From Corynebacterium otitidis ATCC 51513 (lineage in GTDB: Bacteria; Actinomycetota; Actinomycetes; Mycobacteriales; Mycobacteriaceae), in the NCBI RefSeq assembly GCF_000296405.1, contig NZ_JH815195.1:253023-317022 (forward strand): DNA of 64,000 nt, in the 5' to 3' direction. The notes below the pieces were generated by a model. That model was not told the origin of the DNA and searched no databases. It saw nothing but the letters and a program-made list of their open reading frames with translations. The translations under genes were made by a program, and so were the position numbers. Within the stretch, counting starts at the first letter, position 1. Each line of letters begins with the position of its first letter. Shown in pieces: positions 26,157 through 33,993 of the stretch.

Positions 26157-26751
26157 CGCTCTACCAGTCCTTCCTAAGGTTGCTTGAGGCGCCGCCGCCG
26201 AAAAGCCCGGCGGCGGGTCGAACAGGTCTGGATCGCCCGGCAGTGTGCGTTGGGCGGTTGCCGGCCGCCGGTAACTGCGGCGGCCGCGTGCCCCCGGGGC
26301 GCTCGTACCCGCCCCGGATCGTCAGGGTTAATCCGCGCGATCCTTGGCCGCGATTATAACGTGAGCGGCGGCTCGCATACGTGAGATAGCGCACGTCAAT
26401 AGCGGCGCCTCACTTCCCTTTTCGAAGGGAGGGGCGCCGGCGCGCGTCCCGGGCCGCCGGTCGGCGAGCGCGGGGTACGAGTCCCGCTGACCTGTTCTCT
26501 GCCTCAAGATGGAAGGACTGCCCGATCCCGGCGGCCCGGGCGCCGACGAGGCACGTCTGGCGTGCGCTCGCCCGAAGTATAGGCATGGAAACGGAGAGAC
26601 CGCAACTTATAAGTTCGTCTACCCGAACTTCTCGGGCGCGGGCGCGGCGGCGCGCCCGGGGGCGCTCGCGGCTAGGGATAGGTCCCGGCCCCGGTAGGTT
26701 TAAGGGGCACAACCCGCGCAGCGTTCGATTGGAAAGGTGGCACGACCGCAC
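26157..26751. other. Regulatory gap between sodA and galE
   Basis: Nearly 600 bases with no credible gene. It holds a perfect TATAAT (minus strand, 26353-26358) for sodA next to two ACGTGAG direct repeats (26359-26366, 26380-26386). A hairpin GGCGCC...GGCGCC with inner CTTCCCTT/AAGGGAG spans 26404-26438. A cluster of AAGTT/AACTT palindromes occurs at 26604-26630. galE promoter elements probably lie in the AT-richer part 26575-26640. Confidence 0.5.
26604..26630. promoter_or_regulatory. Overlapping palindromes upstream of galE (candidate operator)
   Basis: AACTTATAAGTT (26604-26615) overlaps AAGTTCG-N6-CGAACTT (26611-26630). Both are perfect inverted repeats sharing one arm, about 120 bases before galE. 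The regulator is not known. Confidence 0.5.
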
Positions 26752-27753
26752 ATGAAGGTCCTCATCACAGGGGGCGCCGGCTTCATCGGGAGCACGGTGG
26801 GCTCCGCGCTCATCGACCACGGCCACGAGGTCGTCGTCCTCGACGACTTCTCCACGGGCCGGGAGGAGTTCACCGAGGGACGCCCCACCTACCGCGGGGA
26901 CATCGCCGACCGGGCGGTCGTCGACCGCATCTTCGCCGAGCACCCGGACATCGAGGCGACCCTGCACTGCGCGGCGAAGATCGTCGTGCCCGAGTCGGTG
27001 GCCGACCCGATCGGCTACTACCGCAACAACGTCTCCGGCACCCTGGAGCTCGCCGACGCGCTTCTCGCCAACGGCTGCACGAAGCTGCTGTTCTCCAGCT
27101 CGGCGTCGATCTACGCCGTGCCCGAGGACTTCACCGTCGACGAGGACTCCCCGCTCGCGCCGACGAGCCCGTACGCGCGCACGAAGGCCGTCGTCGAGGC
27201 GATGCTCCAGGACGTCGCCCGCGGCACCGACCTCACCGTCGTGTCGCTGCGCTACTTCAACCCCATCGGCTCCGACCCGAAGCGGCGCACCGGCCTGCAG
27301 CTGAAGTACCCCTCGCACGCCCTGGGCAAGCTCATCGAGGCGCGCAACGCCGGCGAGGCCTTCACGGTCACCGGCGCCGACTACCCGACCCGCGACGGCT
27401 CCGGGATCCGCGACTACATCCACGTCTGGGACCTCGCCGACGCGCACGTCCGCGCGCTGGAGAACTTCCCCGCGGCGCTCGTCGGGGAGGACAGCGCGGT
27501 CATCAACTTAGGCACCGGCTCCGGCACGACCGTCTTCGAGCTCGTCGAGGCCTTCAACGAGGTCACCGGCGAGAAGCTCGAGACCGTCGTCGGCCCGCCG
27601 CGCCCCGGCGACCAGGCCGGCTCCTACACCCGCAGCTCGCGGGCCAAGGAACGCCTCGGCTGGGAGGCGAAGCACACCATCGCCGAGGGCATCCGCGACA
27701 CGCTCGCCTGGTTCGACGTGCGCGGCGAGAAGCTCCCCGACCTCGCGGACTAA
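26752..27753 (+). CDS. galE: UDP-glucose 4-epimerase (GalE)
   Basis: 333 residues from the ATG at 26752, which gives the conserved GalE start MKVLITGGAGFIGS. A GTG five codons upstream is possible, but it falls inside the ribosome site GGAAAGG. It is an extended SDR with the NAD-binding GGAGFIGS, catalytic Ser in SSSASIY (about 116-122), and Tyr and Lys in SPYARTK (about 141-147). LRYFNPIGSDP (about 167-177) and SGIRDYIHVWDLADAH (about 216-231) are GalE signatures. It interconverts UDP-glucose and UDP-galactose, supplying galactose for arabinogalactan in mycolata. It ends before a two-hairpin convergent terminator. Confidence 0.94.
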   Translation: MKVLITGGAGFIGSTVGSALIDHGHEVVVLDDFSTGREEFTEGRPTYRGDIADRAVVDRIFAEHPDIEATLHCAAKIVVPESVADPIGYYRNNVSGTLELADALLANGCTKLLFSSSASIYAVPEDFTVDEDSPLAPTSPYARTKAVVEAMLQDVARGTDLTVVSLRYFNPIGSDPKRRTGLQLKYPSHALGKLIEARNAGEAFTVTGADYPTRDGSGIRDYIHVWDLADAHVRALENFPAALVGEDSAVINLGTGSGTTVFELVEAFNEVTGEKLETVVGPPRPGDQAGSYTRSSRAKERLGWEAKHTIAEGIRDTLAWFDVRGEKLPDLAD

Positions 27754-27804
27754 CCAACACCGCCCGGGCCCACGGCCGCCGCGCCGGCCGCGGGCCCCAC
27801 GAGT

Positions 27805-27884
27805 CGGCCCCCGGTCGCTGGGTAAATCCCGCGGCCGGGGGCCGTCGCGTCTACAGGGGCGCGCCCGGGAAGGCCGGGCGCGCC
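27805..27884. terminator. Double-hairpin convergent terminator (galE / dehydrogenase)
   Basis: CGGCCCCCGG (27805-27814) pairs with CCGGGGGCCG (27835-27844). GGCGCGCCCGG (27858-27868) pairs with CCGGGCGCGCC (27874-27884). The two stems sit between convergent genes. Confidence 0.7.
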
Positions 27885-27897
27885 GCCTGGGGGCGTC

Positions 27898-28968
27898 TTA
27901 CTCGCCCATCTTCACGAGCACCTTGACAGTGGACTCGGTGTCGTTGATGAGGCGGTCGAAGCCCTCCTCGACGATGTTCTCGGGCTCGATGCGGGCGCTG
28001 ATGAGCGGGCTGACGTCCATGCCGGCCTCGTTGATGAGGCGGATGGACTCGTCGTAGTCCTCGCCGGTGTAGCCCATCGTGCCGCCGATGGACTTCATGC
28101 CCTTGTTGAGCAGGTCGCCGTCCACCTCGATCTTCTTGTTGTGCAGCGCGACGATCTGCAGGTGCCCGCCGGGCTTGAGCACCTCGAGGAGCTGCCCGAC
28201 CACCGGGCCGACACCGGTGCACTCGATGGCGACGTCGGCGCCCTTGCCGTCGCTGACCTTGTCGACGAGCTCGCCGAGGTCGTCACTCGTCGGGTCGATG
28301 ACGTGGTCGGCGAAGCCCGCGGACTGGGCGGTCTCGCGGCGGGTGGTCGACGGCTCGGAGACGATGACCGTCGCGCCGCGCGCCCCGAGGATCGCCGCGG
28401 CGAAGAGCCCGACCGGACCGGCGCCGCCGACGACGGCGACGTCGCCCTCGCCCGCGCCCGCGGTGCGCACCGCGTTGGTCGCCACGGACATCGGCTCGAT
28501 CATCGCGGCCTGCTCGAGCGGCATGTCGCCGACGCGGAAGGCGTTGGCGGCCGGGATGTTGAGCCGCTGCTGGAGGCCGCCCTCGCTGCGGCTCAGGCCG
28601 AAGCCGGTGATGTTCTTGCACAGGTTGGTGCGGCCCTCCTGACAGGGCGCGCACTCCCCGCAGGAGACCGGGTCGAGCACGGCGACCGCGTCGCCCTCGG
28701 AAAGACCCTCGACCCCGGAGCCGACCTTGGTGACGGTCCCGGAGAACTCGTGGCCGAATGTGATGGGAAGGGTCGCGCCGCTGATCGGGTTGGCCTTATC
28801 CGCCGTCGGCACCGAGCCGCGCGGGCCCTCCTGGTAGATGTGCAGGTCGCTGCCGCAGATACCGACCCAGGCGACCTCGACCTGGACCTCGCCCTCGGCG
28901 GGATCGCCGGGCTCGTCGATGTCCTCGACGCGGAGGTCTTCCTTACCGTAGAACCGAACTGCCTTCAT
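27898..28968 (-). CDS. Zinc-dependent (R,R)-butanediol-type dehydrogenase
   Basis: 356 residues, MDR family. Catalytic zinc ligands are in VGICGSDLHIY (about 35-45) and FGHEFSGTV (about 71-79). The structural-zinc lobe has Cys residues in DPVSCGECAPCQEGRTNLC (about 99-117). The Rossmann loop is VVGGAGPVGLFAAA (about 178-191). The N-terminal MKAVRFYGKEDLRVEDI and the insertion before the HEF motif resemble (R,R)-2,3-butanediol dehydrogenases, which interconvert acetoin and butanediol. Sorbitol or threonine dehydrogenase function cannot be excluded. AAAGGAG sets the start. A perfect inverted repeat lies in the promoter. Confidence 0.82.
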   Translation of the reverse strand: MKAVRFYGKEDLRVEDIDEPGDPAEGEVQVEVAWVGICGSDLHIYQEGPRGSVPTADKANPISGATLPITFGHEFSGTVTKVGSGVEGLSEGDAVAVLDPVSCGECAPCQEGRTNLCKNITGFGLSRSEGGLQQRLNIPAANAFRVGDMPLEQAAMIEPMSVATNAVRTAGAGEGDVAVVGGAGPVGLFAAAILGARGATVIVSEPSTTRRETAQSAGFADHVIDPTSDDLGELVDKVSDGKGADVAIECTGVGPVVGQLLEVLKPGGHLQIVALHNKKIEVDGDLLNKGMKSIGGTMGYTGEDYDESIRLINEAGMDVSPLISARIEPENIVEEGFDRLINDTESTVKVLVKMGE

Positions 28969-28984
28969 CTCGCGCTCCTTTAAT

Positions 28985-29003
28985 GAATATTGTTGTCATA
29001 TTC
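28985..29003. promoter_or_regulatory. Inverted repeat in the dehydrogenase promoter
   Basis: GAATAT-N7-ATATTC, a perfect 6-bp inverted repeat 17 bases upstream of the dehydrogenase ATG and within the AT-rich divergent region with nadC. It looks like an operator; the regulator is unknown. Confidence 0.45.
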
Positions 29004-29218
29004 GGAACTGGGTTTCTCACGCCCAATTACCAAACATACGCGCCGCTTCCACGAGGATTTCAAGAAGGCATTAACGACAACATTTATCACTAAAAGAGGG
29101 CGGCGGCAGGCGGCCTTCGGGTCGCGGCGGCGGCGTCGCCGTAGACTCACGAGGGACGCGACCCGCGCGGGCGCGGCCCGCCCGCGCCGACCGAGACGAG
29201 AAGGAGGGCGAGCGCCCG

Positions 29219-30160
29219 TTGAGCACCACCCGCGACCTGCCCCGCGCCCGGGGCCTCGACGACGAGGAAGCCGTCGCCGAGGCGGCCCGCCGGCTCGCCC
29301 AAACGGCGCTGGCCGAGGACCTCCTGCCCGGCGGGGACCCCACCTCAGCCGCGATCCCCGCAGGCCACGAGGCCTCAGGCGTCATCGCGGCGCGCTCCGG
29401 CGGGGTGGTCAGCGGCCTCGAGGTCGTGCCCGCCGTGCTCGCCGCGGCCGCCGAGGAGCCCGTCGCGGGCCTGCTGCCCGGCGCGGGGCGCCTCTCCTGG
29501 TCCCCCGCGGCCGCCAACGGCGACGAGCTCGCTGCCGGCGCCGCGGTCGGCACGCTCTCCGGCCCCACGGCCGCGCTGCTCTCCGTCGAGCGAACCGTCC
29601 TCAACGCGCTCACCCACCTCTCCGGGGTGGCGAGCTACACCCACTCCTGGGTGGCCCGCGCCGCCGACGCGGCCAGTCAGGCGGGGGTGGCCCGGCCCGC
29701 GATCCGCGACTCGCGCAAGACCCTTCCCGGGCTGCGGCTCCTCGAGAAGCGCGCCGTCGCCCACGGCGGGGGCAGCCCGCACCGCTTCAACCTCTCCGAC
29801 CAGGCGATGGTCAAGGACAACCACGTCGCCGGCGCCGGCGGCGTCGTCGAGGCGCTTACCCGGGTGCGCGCCGCCCACCCGGGCCTGTGGTGCGAGGTCG
29901 AGGTCGACTCGCTCTCGCAGCTCGAGGAGGTCCTCGGCCACGAGCCCGACCAGGTGCTGCTCGACAACTTCTCCCCCGCCGAAGTCGCCCGCGCCGTCGC
30001 GCTGCGCGACGAGAAGGCCCCCGGCGTGCCCCTCGAGGCCTCCGGCGGGATCGCGCTGGAGACGCTCGCGGGCTTCGCGGCCACCGGCGTCGACTCCATC
30101 GCCGCCGGGGCGCTCACCCACAGCGCGCCCGCGCTAGACCTCGGCCTCGACCTCGGCTAG
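29219..30160 (+). CDS. nadC: Nicotinate-nucleotide pyrophosphorylase (NadC)
   Basis: 313 residues, TTG start preceded by GAAGGAGGG. Quinolinate phosphoribosyltransferase fold. Substrate-binding Arg, His and Lys residues appear in ERTVLNALTHLSGVAS (about 124-139), IRDSRKTLPGLRLLEKRAV (about 161-179, with the RxTxPGxR signature), HRFNLSDQAMVKDNH (about 187-201) and EVEVDSLSQ. It makes nicotinate mononucleotide from quinolinate and PRPP in de novo NAD synthesis. The usual partners nadA and nadB are not in the window. Its last 27 bases overlap the convergent MaoC gene. Confidence 0.94.
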   Translation: MSTTRDLPRARGLDDEEAVAEAARRLAQTALAEDLLPGGDPTSAAIPAGHEASGVIAARSGGVVSGLEVVPAVLAAAAEEPVAGLLPGAGRLSWSPAAANGDELAAGAAVGTLSGPTAALLSVERTVLNALTHLSGVASYTHSWVARAADAASQAGVARPAIRDSRKTLPGLRLLEKRAVAHGGGSPHRFNLSDQAMVKDNHVAGAGGVVEALTRVRAAHPGLWCEVEVDSLSQLEEVLGHEPDQVLLDNFSPAEVARAVALRDEKAPGVPLEASGGIALETLAGFAATGVDSIAAGALTHSAPALDLGLDLG

Positions 30161-31015
30161 CTCGGTCACAAAGCCGGTGACGTGCGGCCGGGCCGGCCGG
30201 CCGCGCCGCGGCGGGCGCCAGGCCAAAAGCTCCACGTCCTCGCCGGCGGGTGCCACGCGCGCGGCGACGGTGCCGGGCATCGGCACGGGCGCGCCGAACT
30301 CGACGCGCCAGCGGTGCGGGCGCTTCAAGGCCGCGCCGCCCATCGACGCGAGCCGCGAGGCGAGGTTCATGCCGTGGACAATGGGCTGGCGCATCCCCCC
30401 GAGCCTGGCCGCGGCGCGGCTTAGGTGGATGGGGTTCCAGTCCCCGGAGGCGCGCGCGTACTCGCGGTTGTCCCGGGGCCCAAAGCCGATCGTCGCGGTC
30501 GGCTCGGGCGGGACGAACTCGGGGCGCTCGGGCCGGTCCGGGTGGCCGGCGAGCCACACCCCGCGCGCGAGGTACTCCGCGGTCTCTCTGAACACCCGGC
30601 GCCCGGCCTGGTAAATCTCGGCGCGGGCGACGACGACGGTGCCGGCGTGGTGCTCCTCGAGGCGCTCCAAAAGCGCCACGCCGTGAAGCTCCTCGCCCGG
30701 GCACACCGGCTCCTCGAGGGTGGCCTCGTTGCTTAAGTGCACGATCCCCGCGGCGGGGAACGGCGCGTCCGGGCGGGTGAGCAGCCACGTCACCAGCGGG
30801 AAGACGAGCGCGTGGAGATAGCCGGGGTGCAGGGCGTCGGAGACGCCCGCGCCGACCGCGCGGCTGAACGCGGCGTGGCGCGCGGGGTCGACGCTCAGCG
30901 GCGCGTGGGCGCTCTGCCGGCGGAACTCGCCGCGCCGCTTCCCGGCGAGCTGCCGGGCGGCGGCGATCGCGAGCGCCCCCGGTCCTGGCGGGCGGGACAG
31001 CTCGGTGTGGTCCAT
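30134..31015 (-). CDS. MaoC-like (R)-specific enoyl-CoA hydratase, HtdX-like
   Basis: 293 residues, double hot-dog. The hydratase-2 motif in the C-terminal half is YARASGDWNPIHLSRAAARL (about 188-207), continuing GGMRQPIVHGM, with the catalytic Asp and His. It hydrates trans-2-enoyl-CoA to (R)-3-hydroxyacyl-CoA. Together with the next two genes it reproduces the mycobacterial set htdX-fabG4-fadA2 (Rv0241c-Rv0243). The 3' end overlaps nadC by 27 bases. The gap to fabG4 is about 95 bases on the same strand, consistent with one operon running thiolase-reductase-hydratase. Confidence 0.87.
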   Translation of the reverse strand: MDHTELSRPPGPGALAIAAARQLAGKRRGEFRRQSAHAPLSVDPARHAAFSRAVGAGVSDALHPGYLHALVFPLVTWLLTRPDAPFPAAGIVHLSNEATLEEPVCPGEELHGVALLERLEEHHAGTVVVARAEIYQAGRRVFRETAEYLARGVWLAGHPDRPERPEFVPPEPTATIGFGPRDNREYARASGDWNPIHLSRAAARLGGMRQPIVHGMNLASRLASMGGAALKRPHRWRVEFGAPVPMPGTVAARVAPAGEDVELLAWRPPRRGRPARPHVTGFVTELAEVEAEV

Positions 31016-31110
31016 GGGTTCGTGGCCTCCGATTCCTTAAATTGGGTCGTCGTGTCGGTCGGTCTCCCGCCTGCCGGCGAGCGCACCGAGGGGCGGGGCG
31101 CGGCCTCTCC

Positions 31111-32481
31111 CTAACGGCCGACGGGGTTGTCGCCGCAGACGCGCAGCGTCTCGCCGCGCAGGCCGGTGGCCTCCGGGGCGGCGAGGAAGCCCACGGCCTC
31201 GGCGACGTCGAGGGGCAGCCCACCCTGCGCGAGGCTGTTGACCCGGCGCGCGATCTCCCGCTTGGGCTGGGGGATCGCCGCGGTCATGTCGGTCTCGATG
31301 AAGCCGGGGGCGACGGCGTTGGCGGTGGCCCCCTCCCCGAGGCTCGCCGCGAGCGCCGCGACGAACGAGCTCACCGCGGCCTTGGTGTAGGCGTAGTTCG
31401 CCTGACCGGCGTTGCCCGCGATCCCCGAGGTCGAGGACAGCCCCACGAGGCGAACGTCCGGGGCGAGCAGCCCCGCCTCGGCGAGCCCCGCGGTGAGCGC
31501 GAGCGGGGCCTCGATGTTGACGTCGACGACGTCGGACCACTCCTTCTCACTCATCCGCGCGATCGAGCGGTCCCGGGTGAGCCCCGCGTTGTGGACGACG
31601 ACGCCGAGGTTCTTCGCGCCGGCGGGCAGCGCCTCGGCGACCTGGCGGGCGGCAGCCGGGTCGGTGACGCTCGCCTGGACGGGGGTGGCGCCGATCTCGT
31701 TGGCGAGGGCGGCGAGCCCCTCCCCGGCGGCGGGCAGGTCGAGGACCACGAGCTCGGCGCCGAGCCTACGCAGCACCCGGGCGATCTCCGCGCCGATGCC
31801 GCGGGCCGCGCCCGTCACGAGCGCGAACTCCCCGTCGAGGGGCTTCTCGGGGTCGGCGGACGCGCGGCCCGGCGCGGCGACGCGGATGCGCTGCCCGGAG
31901 ACGAACGCCGAGCGCGCGGAGAGCAGGAAGTCCACGGCGGCGCCCACCGCGGGCGCGTCGAGCGGCACGCCGTCGGCGACGAGCACCTGGTTCGCGGTCG
32001 AGCCGTGGCGGGCCTCCTTCGCGGCTGTGCGCACGAAGCCCTCGACGCCGCCGAGCGCGGCCGCCCGGGCGAGCGCCGCGGCCCGGTCGGGGGTCCCCTC
32101 GCTTAAGGGAGCGGGCTCGCGGGTGAGCGCGACGACCCGGCCGCCGCGCGCGAGGCGCACGAACGCCTGGGGCAGCCCGGCGATGAGGTCCTTCATGTCG
32201 CGGGGCCGCTCGAGGTCGTCTGCGACGACGACGATCGCCCCGACGGGGCCGTCGCGCAGCGTCTCGACGTGGCGGTGGACCTCGGCGCCGCCGTCGACGA
32301 GGCGCTGGGCGAGGCCCTCCGCGGCCGCGCTGCGGCCGAGGAGAACCACGGGCCCGGGCACGGGCCCGGGGCGATCGGCAAGCCGGGGCAGCTCGGTGGG
32401 CACGGGCAGGCCGAGCCGCTTCGCGAGCAGCCCGCCGGGCGGGGTCGAGGCGAGGTAATCATAGGTGCTCGTGTGGGTCAT
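31111..32481 (-). CDS. High-molecular-weight 3-oxoacyl reductase, FabG4-like SDR
   Basis: 456 residues, about twice the length of a normal FabG. It has an N-terminal flavodoxin/Rossmann-like domain (1-210) and a C-terminal SDR domain (about 215-456), as in M. tuberculosis FabG4 (454 residues). The SDR part holds TGAARGIGAEIARVL (about 219-233), HNAGLTRDRSIA (about 305-316), the catalytic Ser in LSSTSGIAG and YAYTKAAV (about 362-369). FabG4 acts on CoA thioesters with NAD(H), so here it probably oxidises (R)-3-hydroxyacyl-CoA, matching the stereochemistry of the MaoC product. Confidence 0.88.
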   Translation of the reverse strand: MTHTSTYDYLASTPPGGLLAKRLGLPVPTELPRLADRPGPVPGPVVLLGRSAAAEGLAQRLVDGGAEVHRHVETLRDGPVGAIVVVADDLERPRDMKDLIAGLPQAFVRLARGGRVVALTREPAPLSEGTPDRAAALARAAALGGVEGFVRTAAKEARHGSTANQVLVADGVPLDAPAVGAAVDFLLSARSAFVSGQRIRVAAPGRASADPEKPLDGEFALVTGAARGIGAEIARVLRRLGAELVVLDLPAAGEGLAALANEIGATPVQASVTDPAAARQVAEALPAGAKNLGVVVHNAGLTRDRSIARMSEKEWSDVVDVNIEAPLALTAGLAEAGLLAPDVRLVGLSSTSGIAGNAGQANYAYTKAAVSSFVAALAASLGEGATANAVAPGFIETDMTAAIPQPKREIARRVNSLAQGGLPLDVAEAVGFLAAPEATGLRGETLRVCGDNPVGR

Positions 32482-32566
32482 CTCGTGGCGCCTTCCTAGG
32501 CGAGAGCTCGTCTCGCCGTCGTTCGCGATCAGAGTGGGTCCTGGTTGCTCGTGCCCGCGGCGGGCC

Positions 32567-33838
32567 TTAGGCCGCGGAGCGCAGCAGAGCGACGGCGCCC
32601 TGGCCGCCGGCGGCGCACACGGAGATCAGCCCCAGGGCGCCGGGGCCGCGCTGGTAGAGCGCCTTGGCCAGCGTCGGGAGGATGCGCGCGCCCGTCGCGG
32701 CGAAGGGGTGGCCGGCGGCGATCGAGGAGCCGTGGACGTTGAGGCGCTCCTCCTCGATGGGGCCGAGCGCCCCGTCGAGGCCGAGGCGCTCGCGGCAGAA
32801 CTCGTCGGAGGCCCACGCCTTCGTCGTCATCGCGACGGTGCCGGCGAAGGCCTCGTGGATCTCGACGAGGTCGATGTCCGCGAGCGAGACGTCGTTGCGC
32901 TCAAGGAGGCGGGGCAGCGCGAAGATCGGCGCGGAGAGCAGGTCCGCGCCGCGCACGAAGTCGACCGCGGCGGTCTGCACGTCGACGACGTGCGCGAGTA
33001 CTCGAAGCCCGCGCTTCTCGGCCCACTCGTCGCTGGCGAGCAGCACGCTCGCGGCGCCGTCGGTCATGGGCGTGGAGTTCCCGGCGGTCATCGTGCCGTT
33101 CTCCCCGCCGAAGGCGGGCTTGAGGCGCGCGAGCTTCTCCATGGAGGTCTCGCGGAGGTTCTCGTCGCGCGAGAGGCCCTGGAAGCTCGTCGCGAGGTCC
33201 GAGAAGAAGCCCTCGTCCCACGCGCGGGCGAGGCGCTCGTGCGAGCGCAGCGCGATGGCGTCCTGCTCCTCGCGGGTGATGCCCCACCGCTCGTTGGAGA
33301 GCGCCTGGTGCTCGCCCATCGACAGCCCAGTGCGCGGCTCCCCGCCGCCCGGCGCGGCCGGCAGGAGGTCCCGGGGCCGGAGCCCGGCGATCGCGCGGGC
33401 GCGGTCGCCGGCGGAGCGCGCGGCGCCGAGCCGGTGGGCGGCCCGCCGCATCCCGGGGGAGGCCTCGAGCGGCGCGCCGGAGACCGAGTCGGAGCCGGCG
33501 GCGACGCCGACGTCGATTTGGCCGAGCGCGATCTTGTTGCCCACCAGGGTGGCGGCCTCGAGGCTCGTGGCGCAGGCGCGCTGCACGTCGACGGCGGGGG
33601 TGGCGGGGTCGAGCGCGGAGCCGATGACGGACTCGCGGGTGAGGTTGAAGTCCCTCGAGCTCTTGATGACCGCGCCGCCGGCGACCTCGTCGAGGCGCTC
33701 GCCGGCGAGCCCGAAGCGGGCGGCGAGCCCGTCGAGCGCGGCGGTGAGGAGGTCCTGGTTGCCGACGTTTCGGTAGGCCTTATACGCCCGGCCGAAGGGG
33801 ACGCGGTTGCCGCCGAGGATCGCGACGCGTGGGCTCAT
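32567..33838 (-). CDS. Acetyl-CoA acyltransferase (thiolase), FadA2-like
   Basis: 423 residues. The acyl-carrying Cys is in VQRACATSLEAA (about 84-95). The second site is in NVHGSSIAAGHPFAATGAR (about 360-378, His of the GHP motif). The general-base Cys is in ISVCAAGGQGAVALL near the C-terminus (about 404-418). It cleaves 3-oxoacyl-CoA to acetyl-CoA and a shortened acyl-CoA. GGAAAGGACC upstream supports the start. First gene of the minus-strand operon with fabG4 and the hydratase, and divergent from the acyl-CoA oxidase, with a GlxR-like site between. Confidence 0.92.
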   Translation of the reverse strand: MSPRVAILGGNRVPFGRAYKAYRNVGNQDLLTAALDGLAARFGLAGERLDEVAGGAVIKSSRDFNLTRESVIGSALDPATPAVDVQRACATSLEAATLVGNKIALGQIDVGVAAGSDSVSGAPLEASPGMRRAAHRLGAARSAGDRARAIAGLRPRDLLPAAPGGGEPRTGLSMGEHQALSNERWGITREEQDAIALRSHERLARAWDEGFFSDLATSFQGLSRDENLRETSMEKLARLKPAFGGENGTMTAGNSTPMTDGAASVLLASDEWAEKRGLRVLAHVVDVQTAAVDFVRGADLLSAPIFALPRLLERNDVSLADIDLVEIHEAFAGTVAMTTKAWASDEFCRERLGLDGALGPIEEERLNVHGSSIAAGHPFAATGARILPTLAKALYQRGPGALGLISVCAAGGQGAVALLRSAA

Positions 33839-33916
33839 CCCTCTGTGGTCCTTTCCGCTCGGTCCGCGGGCTTCCCCCGCGGATGTTTTGTGAGTTAGAA
33901 GTTTTTCTCCATGTAT

Positions 33917-33932
33917 TGTGAGTTATAGCACT
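33917..33932. promoter_or_regulatory. Candidate GlxR site in the beta-oxidation divergent promoter
   Basis: TGTGAGTTATAGCACT matches 10 of 12 defined positions of TGTGANNTANNTCACA. It lies between the divergent thiolase and acyl-CoA oxidase starts, where one bound dimer could control both. Confidence 0.55.
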
Positions 33933-33993
33933 TATCAACATTGCTTGCTACGGTGCACGCCACACCACCCCGACCGAGGAGGCTGAACCGATC

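Noticed and set aside
26509-26697. 62-codon open frame upstream of galE
   Set aside because: No ribosome site, biased Arg/Gly/Ala composition, and it spans palindromic regulatory DNA.
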